Assembly (NCBI GenBank): GCA_024195585.1
Contig: SWBL01000108.1
Span: 1-64,000 of the forward strand
Direction: 5' to 3'
Length of the DNA: 64,000 bases
From: Aureobasidium sp. EXF-3400
Taxonomy: Eukaryota > Ascomycota > Dothideomycetes > Dothideales > Saccotheciaceae
The translations under genes were made by a program, and so were the position numbers. The notes beneath the pieces were generated by a model. That model was not told the origin of the DNA. It made no database searches and saw only the letters and a program-made list of their open reading frames with translations. Position 1 is the stretch's first letter, and every line of letters starts with the position of its first letter. Below, piece after piece: positions 19,923 to 30,667 of this stretch.

Positions 19923-22219
19923 ATGCCTGACAATCTTCCATCTTACCTGGAGAGCCTCTCCATGGGTGGTAACCGCACGGAGATAGTCATCGGTATTGAT
20001 TTCGGGACAACGTGAGAACATGGCTTCTCCAAATCATGAATTTGTACAACTGACATAATGCAAAGATACTCTGGTGTCTCATGGGCCGTGAAAGCTGGAA
20101 GTCAAAAGATCAACCAAATCTGTAACTGGCCCAATCCAATGGGCGCCAACCTGAACAGCGAGAAAACCCCCTCGGTCGTGTCCCACAAAGGAGGTTCATT
20201 GCACAAGTGGGGATACGATGTCGATGGAACCAGCAGTCAAGAAACGTTCTACAAATGGATGAAGATCCTTCTGGAGCCCAAGGCGATACGATCATCGGAT
20301 TCCGAATGCTTCGAGGCTGTCTGGGCTACACAACACTTGCTGGACAAGGAGGGTCGGACAGCCGTCGAAGCAGTTGGCGAGTACCTGTCTCAAATATGGA
20401 AATATACATTGGAGGAGATCGGGAGCAAGCAGGGCGCAGATTTCCAAGAAACATACAAGCTGAGAGTTGTATTGACAGTACCAGCGGTGTGGAGTGCAAA
20501 GGCTAAAGATAACACGCTTCAAGCAGCACGACGAGGGGGTCTACCAGAGGATATCACTATGGTGACTGAACCAGAGGCAGCAGCGCTGATGGTGCTCAAA
20601 CAAAGAAACGAGATAGGGTCTTTGAGAGTAAGCGGCTTGATTCAGCTCAGTTGTACCATGAAACTGACAAAGTTGTTAGGTTGGCGAAACATTCGTGGTT
20701 TGCGATGCAGGCGGTGGTACAGTGGTATGTCAAAGTTATTTTGATCTTCGGACATGCTGAGCAATACTGATTAGATCAGGATTTGATAAGCTACCAAGTC
20801 GAGCAAACGAATCCACTGAGATTGAAAGAATGTGCCGAAGGTAGTGGTAAGTCCAACCATATCTTTCACCAGTGTTCACAACCAATAGCTGAGTCGAACC
20901 CCTAGGTGGACTTTGTGGCGCCATCTTCGTCGACGAAGGATTCAAAAAACTGATCATGACTAAGATTGGAGAGGCACAGTGGAACAGCGACAAGATAACA
21001 GACAAAAATAAAGCGAAAATGTGGCGGGAATTCGAGAGCAAGTGTAAACGTTCCTTCGACCCGGATCACCCAGAAGACTACGAAGTCGAACTCAAAGGCG
21101 TCAAAGACGATCCAAGTAATGGCATCGACGACTATACAATACAGATCTCAACGTAAGTAGATGGGAAACATTTCGGTCGGCGACCGGTATTAACAAACCG
21201 CAGGTCCGCCTTGAAGACCATATTTGACCACGTCTGCCTACAGATCAACAAGTTAGTCACCGATCAGATTGCCCAAGTTCGCAGTAAGGGAGCTTCCGTA
21301 AAGGTGAGTCCAAAGAAAATCGTCTTGAATCTTGACTTACAGCCAGCAGAACGTCTTGTTGGTGGGAGGATTCGGTGAGAGTAAATATCTTCGTAAGCTG
21401 CTTACGGAAGCATTGGAATCCGAGAGGATTCCCGTCTTGACTGTGTCCGGAGGGTAAGTCAGGGTACCTACAAACAAATCAAACACAAGACTGATAGTGT
21501 GTAGTTGGTCCGCGATATCTCGGGGCGCTGTGGAGTGGGGTATGGAACGTGGTAACGATAGCATGGGGCGTGCCGCCAAAAACTCCACAGTGGTTTCTCG
21601 GATTGCTAGATACAGCTACGGGTTCTGCGTGAACCAGATCTTCGACCCAAATGTGCACGGCGTCCAAGATCGCTGGTGGGACGATGAGAGAGGCCAGTGG
21701 ATGGCCACGAATCAGATGGCATGGATACTAAAGCGTGTAAGTTATACAGAGACCAGCGACCTGATCCATATCAGACTCACCTTGTACACAGGGCCAAGAG
21801 CTACGAGATGGTGCCGAGCTCGAGTATGCAGTAGAGAGAACATGCAAGGTCGGATTCTGGACCTCTGGAGACTTGAACTTCTCCAGTGGCATCTATCATT
21901 GTGCCCTTGAGAAGCCACCCGGAAGATGTACCGAGGGTGAGTCTGCTACTCAATAAGAAAAACAAGAGGGTATTGCCGAACTGACCGATGATTAGAGGTG
22001 CAAATGTTGTGTGAAGTACCATACAATATGTCTGCGACTGAGTTCTACATTCTGAGCAAGAAGATAAAGAATGGACAAGACAAGAAGGTGAGAAGGCTGG
22101 ACCTTAAACTGAAAATGTCTTTGGGTAACGCCCTGCTCGGCTTCTCAGTTCTCTACGCAGATGGAAAGGTGGCTGCTCAGTGCGATGCACAGTACATGGA
22201 AGATTTTGAGCCGCTTTAG
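19923..22219 (+). CDS. Hsp70-like (HSPA12-type) actin-like ATPase domain protein
   Basis: Cytosolic protein with the sugar kinase/Hsp70/actin nucleotide fold. Ten exons give 604 aa: 19923-20011, 20066-20627, 20680-20724, 20780-20846, 20906-21152, 21204-21303, 21350-21453, 21505-21736, 21792-21936 and 21996-22219. All nine introns are 46-59 bp. The phosphate-1 loop is VIGIDFGTTYSGVSWAV (about residues 23-39), the phosphate-2 loop is VVCDAGGGTVDLISY (about 223-237), and the adenosine motif is NVLLVGGFGESKYL (371-384). The C-terminal third lacks a recognisable Hsp70 substrate-binding domain, as in the expanded fungal family of such proteins. ATPase activity is likely from the intact motifs, but the client and role are unknown. 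The neighbouring divergent gene is a P-loop GTPase. The intron density is well above that of the surrounding genes. Confidence 0.93.
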
Positions 22220-22863
22220 TCAGTAGTGTCATGATATGTAAATTTCTACGAACGATGAACCGTTATAATTTTGCCGGAGTACCTACCTTTGTATTGGTTA
22301 ATCCTGCTGCTGATATGTTCTGTCAAGGTCAAACCATCTTTCCGCTTCATTTCTCAAAGCCATCCTCACCATCATCCACGACCTTATCACGCTGACCTAT
22401 ACTGACCGCATAACCCCCAGACAACTCCACACCATCACAGTCTTGATCGAACCCACATTTCTTCACCAGCTCCATCCCACAAAGAGTTATCAACAAACAA
22501 ACTAGCCATATCAACGATCGTAGATAGGTAGAAATGTGCGCCACAAGTACCGTTCAGAACTACATTACGACAGCTGAGCCATCGTCACAAGACATGTTGA
22601 GCTATGACCGATGATATCAAGTATACCTAGACTGTATATTAAATTACTGGGGGTTGTTACGTAGTATAGAGAAAACACAGGGTAATCGCAAAGGTTCGTA
22701 AAAAACCAAGAACAAAAAGCAGAAGATCAAAAACCATGTAACAAAGGAGAAAAATATTAAGACAACAAAATCAAAAGTACAGAGAAATCGTGTCGTGAGG
22801 GGTCGTGTCATTCCACCAAAATTCTGTTGCTTCCCATGTCTTATGTTCACTGTCGTTGTGTTT
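22220..22863. other. Intergenic between convergent genes
   Basis: The 3' flanks of the Hsp70-like gene (plus) and the Slm1-like gene (minus). It is AT-rich near 22620-22790, and no gene is seen. Confidence 0.5.
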
Positions 22864-25850
22864 TTACTCTCTTGCCTGCTCCCAGGCGGAAGGAGCAACA
22901 AAAGTGCCGCGAGAGCCTACTGTAGGACGAGGAGACCAAGATCTCTCAGTGTTCTCCTCAGTGAGTCCAATTCCAGGAGTGGCGGGAGGGAACTCGCCAG
23001 GAACGTGCAACTGGCTGACGCTCATGTCGGTGTCGTGTCTAACAACCTTGGGAAAAAATGCACCGGTTTCGTGAGCACCCTCACGTTCGAGGCCGCCAAG
23101 GCGATCAGAGCTCTCAGCACGGGGAGTCTCAGCACCATAGGTGGATGAGCTGTAGTTCACAAACTCAGGTGATTGAGGGACATTGGAAGAGTTGGGGATC
23201 AAAACAGGGAAGGGGGCAGTGCCGGTGTAAGTAGCACCTGAGATGCCGTTGTTGCTGGTGAATGCAGAAGGGTTGGTGGTTGCAGCTTCGTTGGAAGTGG
23301 GCATGGTGCTGTGACCGCCAGTCAAATCGCGAGGGCGTTCTTCTTCGTAAGGGGTCTGCTGTTCTTCAAAACGGGTGTTGTCAGAAGGCAAATCCTTGTT
23401 CTGTTGATGCTGGTAGGCTTCAGAGCCCAAAACGCCTGCACCGACTCCGGCAGCTGCAGGGGCCATCCATGCGCCGTAATTGGTGTTCTGTCTTGTGGGT
23501 TTGGCGGCAGGAGTTAAAGATTGCGACTCAAGTGTGCTGACGGGAACGTCGGGCTGGAACTGATGAGCTGGAGCTGCATGTTGGACGGGCAAGACAAACG
23601 TCTGAGTTGGCTGAACCATGTTATTCTGAGGAGCAGAAGTTTGGTTGAAGTTGTCGACAGGGTTGGGCTGGTACGACTCGGACGAAGCTTCTTCTCTTTC
23701 TCTCATAGGCAGAGTCTCTCTGGCATGAGCGATAGAACCAGGAGTAGCCGAGGTGAAGTGCACATTTTGCTGTGCAGGCTGTTCCTCGTGAGTAGAAACA
23801 CCCTGGAGACGGTAGGGGTTGTCATCGTAACGAGCAGGCTCGACAGCACGAGTAGGCTCGAGCGCGACAACGCCAGGAAGAGCAGTAACAGCAGGAATGG
23901 TGTTGTGGTCGGCCTCGTCAGACTCGCTGTCGGGAGAGGCGGCCATAGCACGAGGAATCTGCAGATCAGACGGGAAGCGACCGCCTGATTAATATCAAGT
24001 CAGTTTTGATCTTGTACGATGTAGATTGACGCTATGAAAGGGACAGCACATACTCACCTGGAACAGGGCGTTGGAGACGAGTCTCGCCGATGGGCTGGTT
24101 GATGATGCTTGACTGGGCGGAGTAGGGAACCTGGTCAGCTTCGTCCTCCTCAAGACCATCACTACTGATGCTATTGCGGTGGCTGTGCTGGCTGGTGCTG
24201 CGAACGTGCTGGCGGACAAAAGCGTTGCGCTCTTCAGCAGTCTTCTCGGTGAGGATTTTGAGGGCCTCGAACCAAGCCATCATGGTCTCGTAGGACTCGG
24301 CGCGGAAAACCCACGAGTGGCCGCGGTGCATACCACCACTTTGACGACCCTTGAGCATAAACTTGTGCGAAGAGGAACCAGGCTCAGAGTGGGAACCCAG
24401 CTTCTGGTCGGGCAGATAGAGCGACATGACAGGAGGTTGCGAATAGATCTTGTCGGCCGACTTGAACTCGTGCAAGTGAGTTGGCGACAGAACATACCAG
24501 CCAGGGGTATAGCTCTTGAGGTACTTGCTCTTGCGCTCGAGCATACCAGCACGAACTTCAGCCGCTGCGGGATCGTATTTGCCAGGATAGTCGATATCCT
24601 CAATACGGCGAAGAGGCAGTCTAGGGTTGACAAAGTGAGGGTCGGTCTCGACGAAACGAGCCCACTCTAGATCCTTGGGCATGGCAATAGGTCCTCCGCG
24701 AAGCTGTTCAACAGTGTTGTAGGCATCGTCACCCTCGCGCTTGAGAATACTGGCCATGGCGTTGTAGGCCTTCTGGATTTCACCCACGACAATTGACTCA
24801 AGTTCGCGACCCGAGCTCTCGAGGTTGAGGTATGCGCGGTGCAGGTAGTTTTCCTCGTCAATCTGCTTCTCAACCATGCGGTCCACGCCGAGTCGGACAA
24901 TGAAAGGGTCGGTCTTGCTGCTGTCACCGTGGTCCGCGTGCTGCAAAGCTTCGGCAAGCGCATCAACAGCCTTGCGTGTCGCGTCCTTCTCCTTGTCGAC
25001 CGAGTTCTTGAAGTCGCCATTAAGACTCTTGATCTCCTTGATCTTGGTGGCCAGATCGCTTCTGAGGCCAGTCAGAGCGGAAATGACATCCTGCTCGATG
25101 TCGCGCGACTTGTTCGATTCTGCGACCGAGTGCTTGTGGTAATCGCCCAGGATGCGAGAGGCGTCTGCAAGGCCGCCGTCGGTGATGAAAACGGATGGGT
25201 GGGTGAAGTTGGTCAAGACGTTCGAAACCTTCAACAGAGCCTTGCTACGCGTCTCGTAGCTAGATTGGACCTCACGGAAGTATGTGATAAGCGACTTTAG
25301 GAGTGTGCGCCATGCTGCAAGACGAGTCAAAATATGAAAATACCAGATTTGAATGCTGCCACATACCTTGGAAGCGGTTGGCAAGGATATCAGTAGGGCT
25401 GCCGTGAGTAGGGATGGGAGTGGACAATGCGCTGTTATAGTCGTCGTGAGCACCGGGGGTACCAACACCAGCGATGCTGCCGGCTGCGAGGCTTCTGCGA
25501 CTGCCGCTGCGGCCAATACTAGATTTGCGACTGACGCTGGCCTTCTTCTTGAGCGTGCCACCACGCGACAGAGTGCCGTCTCTGTATGCAGCAGTCGAGG
25601 CGTTGGAAACAGAGCGGTTGACACCTCCATCCTCGAGGGTGATTGGGGCTGGGTTGCCAACAGTGCTTCCGACTACGACGGGATTTCCACCTTCTGCTAA
25701 AGTCAGGATAACTCATAGTATGGCTGTCCGACAAGACTTACCATGAGCGAAATCGTGTTGCGAAGCATTGCCGTAGCCTCTGGTGTCGGTCGTTTGCGGC
25801 ACGGACTCGTAGAAGCCATTTTGCGGCGGTGATTGTGTATACGAAGCCAT
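22864..25850 (-). CDS. SLM1: Slm1/Slm2-type PH-domain protein
   Basis: Plasma-membrane phosphoinositide-binding TORC2 effector associated with eisosomes and actin organisation. Four exons (25850-25742, 25693-25367, 25314-24058, 23984-22864) with introns 25694-25741, 25315-25366 and 23985-24057 give 937 aa. The N-terminal 145 residues are Ser/Gly-rich. An F-BAR-like helical region starts near residue 146 (WRTLLKSLITYFREVQSSYE) and runs to about 370. The PH domain is at about 395-500 (AGMLERKSKYLKSYTPGWYVLSP, HSWVFRAESYETMMAWFEAL). A polar, probably disordered tail of about 400 residues rich in Pro/Thr/Asn/Gln follows, longer than in the yeast proteins. The last junction joins VPG to GRFPSDLQIPRA. 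A separate short gene for the tail is unlikely because the splice phase fits. Confidence 0.92.
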
Positions 25851-26817
25851 GGTGACCATTCAGTTGCGGAGGGTTATGGATGGGGTATCTCAGGAAGCAA
25901 AACACAAGGAAATTGGATGTTGATGGGAAAAGCGAACGGTATCGAGGGAGACTCGCGTACTAGTGATGGATCGTGTGGAGAGGCTCTACAGAGTGCACGT
26001 CACTGCATGACGTGGGTCAAGACTCAAGAAAGACCCTTGGCTCGTTTGCTTGGTGCTCCTCGATTTTTTGTCTGCGTGCCAACTTAAAGCGGCCAGCAGT
26101 GGACAAAGGAAGACGCCAAAAGCCACTTGCGATTGTCGGTGAGTCGAGCATCGCTGTTCTGCTTGTGCTGGTTGCTCGTGTTTCACTCGATCCCAAAGTC
26201 TGTTCTCAAAATGGTGTAGCTAATCTCAAATCACTACCGGCTGATCTTCATCTCGTTCGTCGATCCACACAAATCCATGCCTGAACGAACTGCTTGTGCT
26301 TATCACCTCGTAACTCGTCCAAAGCTTGCATATATGTCCTTCTGATATATCTAGATACCTGTGGTAGCTGACCAACACTCTCTATCCGACATGGACTGTC
26401 ACCAGATAATAATACAGCTACGGTGCACACTCCGTGGTTGAGCCACATCAAGCAACTACTATGTGGATAAAGTCAAAAAGTTAGGCACGTCCGGAACGAC
26501 TATCACACCCGTGCCTTCATAGCCGAACAGCCATGACGAAAATGCGGGTTCTTGCTGCATCGCAGGTCGTGAACACATAGCTCTTCTTGCTTCTCTATAT
26601 CAGAGAGTTGAATTGAGAAGAAGTTGAAGCGTTCTCGCAATCTTTAGAAAAAGGTCTAGATGCGAGTACCAAGCTTTGTGGCTCACCGTGGCTAAATGAG
26701 AGAATGTGGCAGTGCTCGAGGAGATGCGGAACGGCTCGTGCGGGTTGATGATGATGGAGAAGACAAGCTTGAAACAGAACTTCAGAGGGCAATGAGAGCA
26801 AAGACAGTCGCATCGAA
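25851..26817. other. Intergenic, divergent promoter region
   Basis: About 970 bp between the Slm1-like gene (minus) and the DUF3431 gene (plus). Only short frames on either strand are present, none supported. Confidence 0.5.
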
Positions 26818-28002
26818 ATGCTACGGAGGTCGCGCAAGTCGTTGTTGCAACTCGCCATCGTCTGTATAGTCGTTTACTTGATATACTCGCTTCTCGGCCC
26901 ATCGGCACCCAAACTTTACTCATGGAATACGATCCGCTACCGAACAACGGCAGCAAGCCTCCCTGAAGCTCGAGGTCAATGTCCTGGACTTGAAAATAGC
27001 TTAAAGCCCGCTCTGGTAGTCTCACACGTCGCTGCTGATGGCGACACTGCCTGGTTAGAACGCCTTTCGTCCAAGTACCACCTCTGCATCTACGAGGTCG
27101 ATGCGCCTGTCGACGACACAGTCAAGCACCTTCGTGTGCCTGCCAATCGTGGCCACGAATCCATAACCTACCTCACCTTCCTCATCGACAACTACGCCTC
27201 GATCCCTCAATCTGGCGCAGTCTTTGTACACGGCAATAGATTTCAATGGCACAATGACGACCCGCTATACGACAATGCAGCCAGCCTGGCCGCCCTGAAC
27301 GTCCCGTCCGCGCTCGCAGCTACCGGCTATCACAACCTCCGATGCGATTGGAGCGCAGGCACATGCCCCAAAGACTCTGGACCCGCACAGGGCAGTCTCG
27401 AAACAACCATAAACTCCATCTTGCAACCCTGGAGTGCGAGGTCTGCCTCAGATGCCGCCATGCCACAAGCATTTGCCGTCTTGTTCGGCGGCGATGAATA
27501 CCTCAAATACGGAAAGAGCAAGGGATTGAAACTCGGAGGGAAACATCACTTGCGTGCGCAATGTTGTGCTCAATTCGTTGTTTCCAAGGAGTCGATACAT
27601 CGCCATTCGCGCGAAGAGTACATTGCTTTGCGACAATGGCTTCTCGATGGCTACGGCATGTCGAGAAACTCCAATGCTGCTCCACACGATGACCGCATTG
27701 CTGGACGTGTACTGTCATATCTTTGGCATGTTCTCTTCATACCACAGCAAGACGGCCCTGTGGATCTGGACATGCTGAACAAACAAGCTTGCCCCAGTGC
27801 TGCTGAGTGCTACTGCAGACTATATGGCAAGTGCGATCTCAAGTGCAACGCCAGATTTTGCTCTGGACAATATCGTGTACCGCCGAACATGCGTCTTCCT
27901 GACAACTGGGCCGAAATCCACGGAAACGATGTGTATGATGTGCAAGAACCTGGAGTCAAAGCTCTTCACGGAAGACTTTATCCTAAAGCCTTTGAGCCCT
28001 GA
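26818..28002 (+). CDS. DUF3431 family membrane protein
   Basis: A 394-aa intronless protein of the fungal DUF3431 family, whose biochemical role is not established. It has the layout of a type II Golgi protein: a short basic start (MLRRSRKSLLQ), one membrane helix at about 9-27 (LLQLAIVCIVVYLIYSLL), then a lumenal domain. Family blocks include ALVVSHVAADGDTAWLERL, YEVDAP, PANRGHESITYLTFLIDNY, AVFVHGNRFQWHND and QCCAQFVVSKESIHRHSREEY. The last 60 residues carry many cysteines (CPSAAECYCRLYGKCDLKC), probably disulphide-bonded. Glycosyltransferase-like activity has been suggested by fold for this family, which is inference. The Met at 26818 starts the hydrophobic leader directly, so the start is credible. 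Confidence 0.88.
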   Translation: MLRRSRKSLLQLAIVCIVVYLIYSLLGPSAPKLYSWNTIRYRTTAASLPEARGQCPGLENSLKPALVVSHVAADGDTAWLERLSSKYHLCIYEVDAPVDDTVKHLRVPANRGHESITYLTFLIDNYASIPQSGAVFVHGNRFQWHNDDPLYDNAASLAALNVPSALAATGYHNLRCDWSAGTCPKDSGPAQGSLETTINSILQPWSARSASDAAMPQAFAVLFGGDEYLKYGKSKGLKLGGKHHLRAQCCAQFVVSKESIHRHSREEYIALRQWLLDGYGMSRNSNAAPHDDRIAGRVLSYLWHVLFIPQQDGPVDLDMLNKQACPSAAECYCRLYGKCDLKCNARFCSGQYRVPPNMRLPDNWAEIHGNDVYDVQEPGVKALHGRLYPKAFEP

Positions 28003-28821
28003 AGTCGTGATGACTGATGGCTCCAGAATCAACCATTCATACTCTGCGAAGTCCAGTCGTTTCAAACCCCTGGTGTCATCGAGCCAGCCATCCTACGCTA
28101 TAGACACCCCACTATTTCTAATGGTATTTGAGCATCACACCAGTATCGATATGAGGTCAGCGCAGATGAAAAGAGCAGCACCCTCTGGGGTTCATCGAAT
28201 TCATCGATCCACCAACACTGTTTACCTCCTTCAGGCCTATCTCAGGATTGTCACTGTGCGAGACGGACCGCTGTGCAAGCGCAGTAAGAGGAGTAGCAAG
28301 CGTACACAGTTTAGGCAAGTGGGTTGAGTGCAAGGTCATAAGGTGTCGACAAAGGTCGTGGAGTCGAGCACTCCCACCGGCAATCCTACACGGAGTAAGT
28401 CACGAGTTAGTGTTCAGTTGCTTATTTGCGAGAGACAAGAGTCAATAGCATTCCGTACATATCGCGAGAAGGCGCTCAGTCAGCAGTGGTATACCCCACA
28501 GTGCCGACTCTCAGATATTAGAGCCTCTATTTCCACTTGCACCCTTTGCGAGTTTTTGCTACAGTCAATTTTCCTGATCGTGTAGAAATAGTCAAACTTT
28601 GCGGTGTGCTAGCGATAGGTCAAGCAAAAAGCTGTGAAACGACAGATTTCAATACCTACTTTACCTAGGCACCAGCTTAGACCGTGATTGTATAAAGTCT
28701 TCCACGTCACTATTTCATCCCCATCCCCATCCAAACATAACTTCTACCAACCAATACAGCACAGACACATCTATGGCCCTTGATTCTTAAATCAAAACTA
28801 CCACAGTCGCAAGAAAGCAAC
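28003..28821. other. Intergenic, no gene seen
   Basis: About 820 bp. One plus-strand frame to 28327 is the shadow continuation of another frame of the DUF3431 gene and has no family features. Confidence 0.5.
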
Positions 28822-29655
28822 ATGCTTCCAGACCTAGCCACCCGCCGCAAGATCTGCGAAGACACGATCAAAAGATCCTCACACATCACCACAACCACAC
28901 CCGGTGCCTCGTTATCCAGTACTTTCATCGATCTTACCATATACCCCGAACTCTCGCCCTTGGACCCTTTATTCCCCGACCTCTCACTCTCCACCATCAA
29001 AGTCATCGATTCTGATACTTTCGCCTGTGCCAGAGCCATGCTAGCTACCTCACCGAATCTGCGCGGTAAAGTCGCAGTGCTAAACTTGGCTTCTGATGAA
29101 GAACCAGGAGGTGGATGGAGGTACACGTTAAGTCTCACACAGGAAGAAGCATTGTGTTACTCCTCTACTTTATTTTCGACACTACATTCGCAATGGTATC
29201 CTTGGCCCAATGCCGGGAAAGACAGTATCAGAGGTATATTTTCTGGGCAAGTGGTTGTGTTTAAAGATACTCTGGATAATGGATGTGTGGACTTGAAAGA
29301 GGAGGATAGGGAAGTGGTTTCTGTGGTTACGGTTGCGGCACCTAGATGTCCTGAACTTACGGAGGATAAGAAGGAGTTTAAGGAGGAGCGCGTGTTGGAG
29401 GAGTTCAGGGATAAGGTTAGGTTGGTGTTGAGGTGCGCAGCGAGGGAAGGCAAGACGGGGTTGGTCTTGGGGGCGTTGGGGTGTGGTGCTTATAGATGCC
29501 CGCCGATGTTGGTTGCGATAGAAATGAAGGGAGTGTTGAAGGAAGAAGAATTCAGGGGTTGGTTTGAGAGGGTGGATTTTGCGGTGTATGGAAAGGGACC
29601 TATAGGGGAGAGGAACCTAAGGGTGTTCCGGGAGGTGTTTGGTGAGCAGGATTGA
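28822..29655 (+). CDS. PARG-like macrodomain protein (DUF2263/TIGR02452 type)
   Basis: Probable ADP-ribose hydrolase: microbial-type poly(ADP-ribose) glycohydrolase catalytic domain, 277 aa, no intron. The PARG signature GGG-x(6-8)-QEE is present as GGG at residues 96-98 and QEE at 107-109. It is preceded by AVLNLASDEEPGGG (the family has N-F/L-A-S) and followed by ALCYSSTLFSTL. The C-terminal ligand loop is LVLGALGCGAYRCPP, matching the family's LGAxGCGxxxxPP. The N-terminal half has a Rossmann-like pattern with a charged insert (about 180-215) rich in Glu/Lys. ATG 28822 is the first good start. Substrate (poly- or mono-ADP-ribose on protein or nucleic acid) is not decided by sequence. The neighbouring genes do not suggest a pathway. 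Confidence 0.87.
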   Translation: MLPDLATRRKICEDTIKRSSHITTTTPGASLSSTFIDLTIYPELSPLDPLFPDLSLSTIKVIDSDTFACARAMLATSPNLRGKVAVLNLASDEEPGGGWRYTLSLTQEEALCYSSTLFSTLHSQWYPWPNAGKDSIRGIFSGQVVVFKDTLDNGCVDLKEEDREVVSVVTVAAPRCPELTEDKKEFKEERVLEEFRDKVRLVLRCAAREGKTGLVLGALGCGAYRCPPMLVAIEMKGVLKEEEFRGWFERVDFAVYGKGPIGERNLRVFREVFGEQD

Positions 29656-30667
29656 ACTTCATATCTACTCGGAGGCACCGCATCTGGGTTGTGGCTTCTA
29701 AATTGTGATGATCCTGAGACCGGATCGTCAGTAAGGGAGAACAGATTGCTTGCGACAGGCTCTTGTGCCCCTGGTAACCCTCCATGGCGAGTGGAGTAGG
29801 TCTACGTGAAATGCAACAGCGTTCTCTTCCGTGTTTGAGGCGTCGTGGAAGGATGAAATGGACATGGATAAGCCCCCTTCGTTCTCCATAATACCAGGAC
29901 CAGGGGGCGAGTTGGAACTTGAAGCTTGTACCGATTACCGACTTACCCTCCCGCTGGGAAGTCACTTCTCAGATACCTGGTCGTGGTCTTCTCAACCATG
30001 GGCGACGGCCAAGGCCATGAGTCTCTAGTCAGCCATCCCGTCATTTGATGACTCGTAAGGTCTTGGTCAAGCAATTGCGGCATAGAGATGTACGATAAAG
30101 TGAAGAATGCAAGAGCTCGAATAGGGACGATTGTAGAACGGATTGGGTTCTGACGCTACTGCAGGTGCATCGTGTTATGGGTCTTCGTGCATATAGCCGA
30201 AAAATGACAGCGAATAATCATTCGCTGGTTATCGCAAGAGGATGGTTGGCTTCGCTGACAAACTTCAAGGTAGTCGGCAATGAAGAGCCGTTGCAACGTT
30301 TATTTGGTTAAAGTTCTAGCGGAAATAAATTGACCGTGAAACATGAAAATATCGCTTGTGCAAAACATCGAGCTTTATGGCGAAGGAAGGGATCGATTTT
30401 TGAAGAAACAATTTCCAATACTCGAGTAGAAAAGGCATGATAGAAAGAAAATAGCCAGGGCTGGGGCAGCCGATTGGCGGGCTAGGTGCATTTTGTGGCG
30501 TGCAAATCATCTTGGGGAAGGCACGAGTGGAGTTGTTTTGACGGATTCGGAAAGGGGACCTGCCACAAGTTGACTTTTATCGCCATGTGGACTTGAATCC
30601 TGGTGGACTGCCAGACGAGGGGAATAGGTACCCACCTTGTGATATAGCCGCAGCCCTACGCCTGACA
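29656..30667. other. Intergenic, promoter of the Sec7 gene
   Basis: About 1 kb without a supported gene. The Sec7 gene's frame is open upstream to 30587 but has no ATG there, so this part is likely 5' untranslated. Confidence 0.5.
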
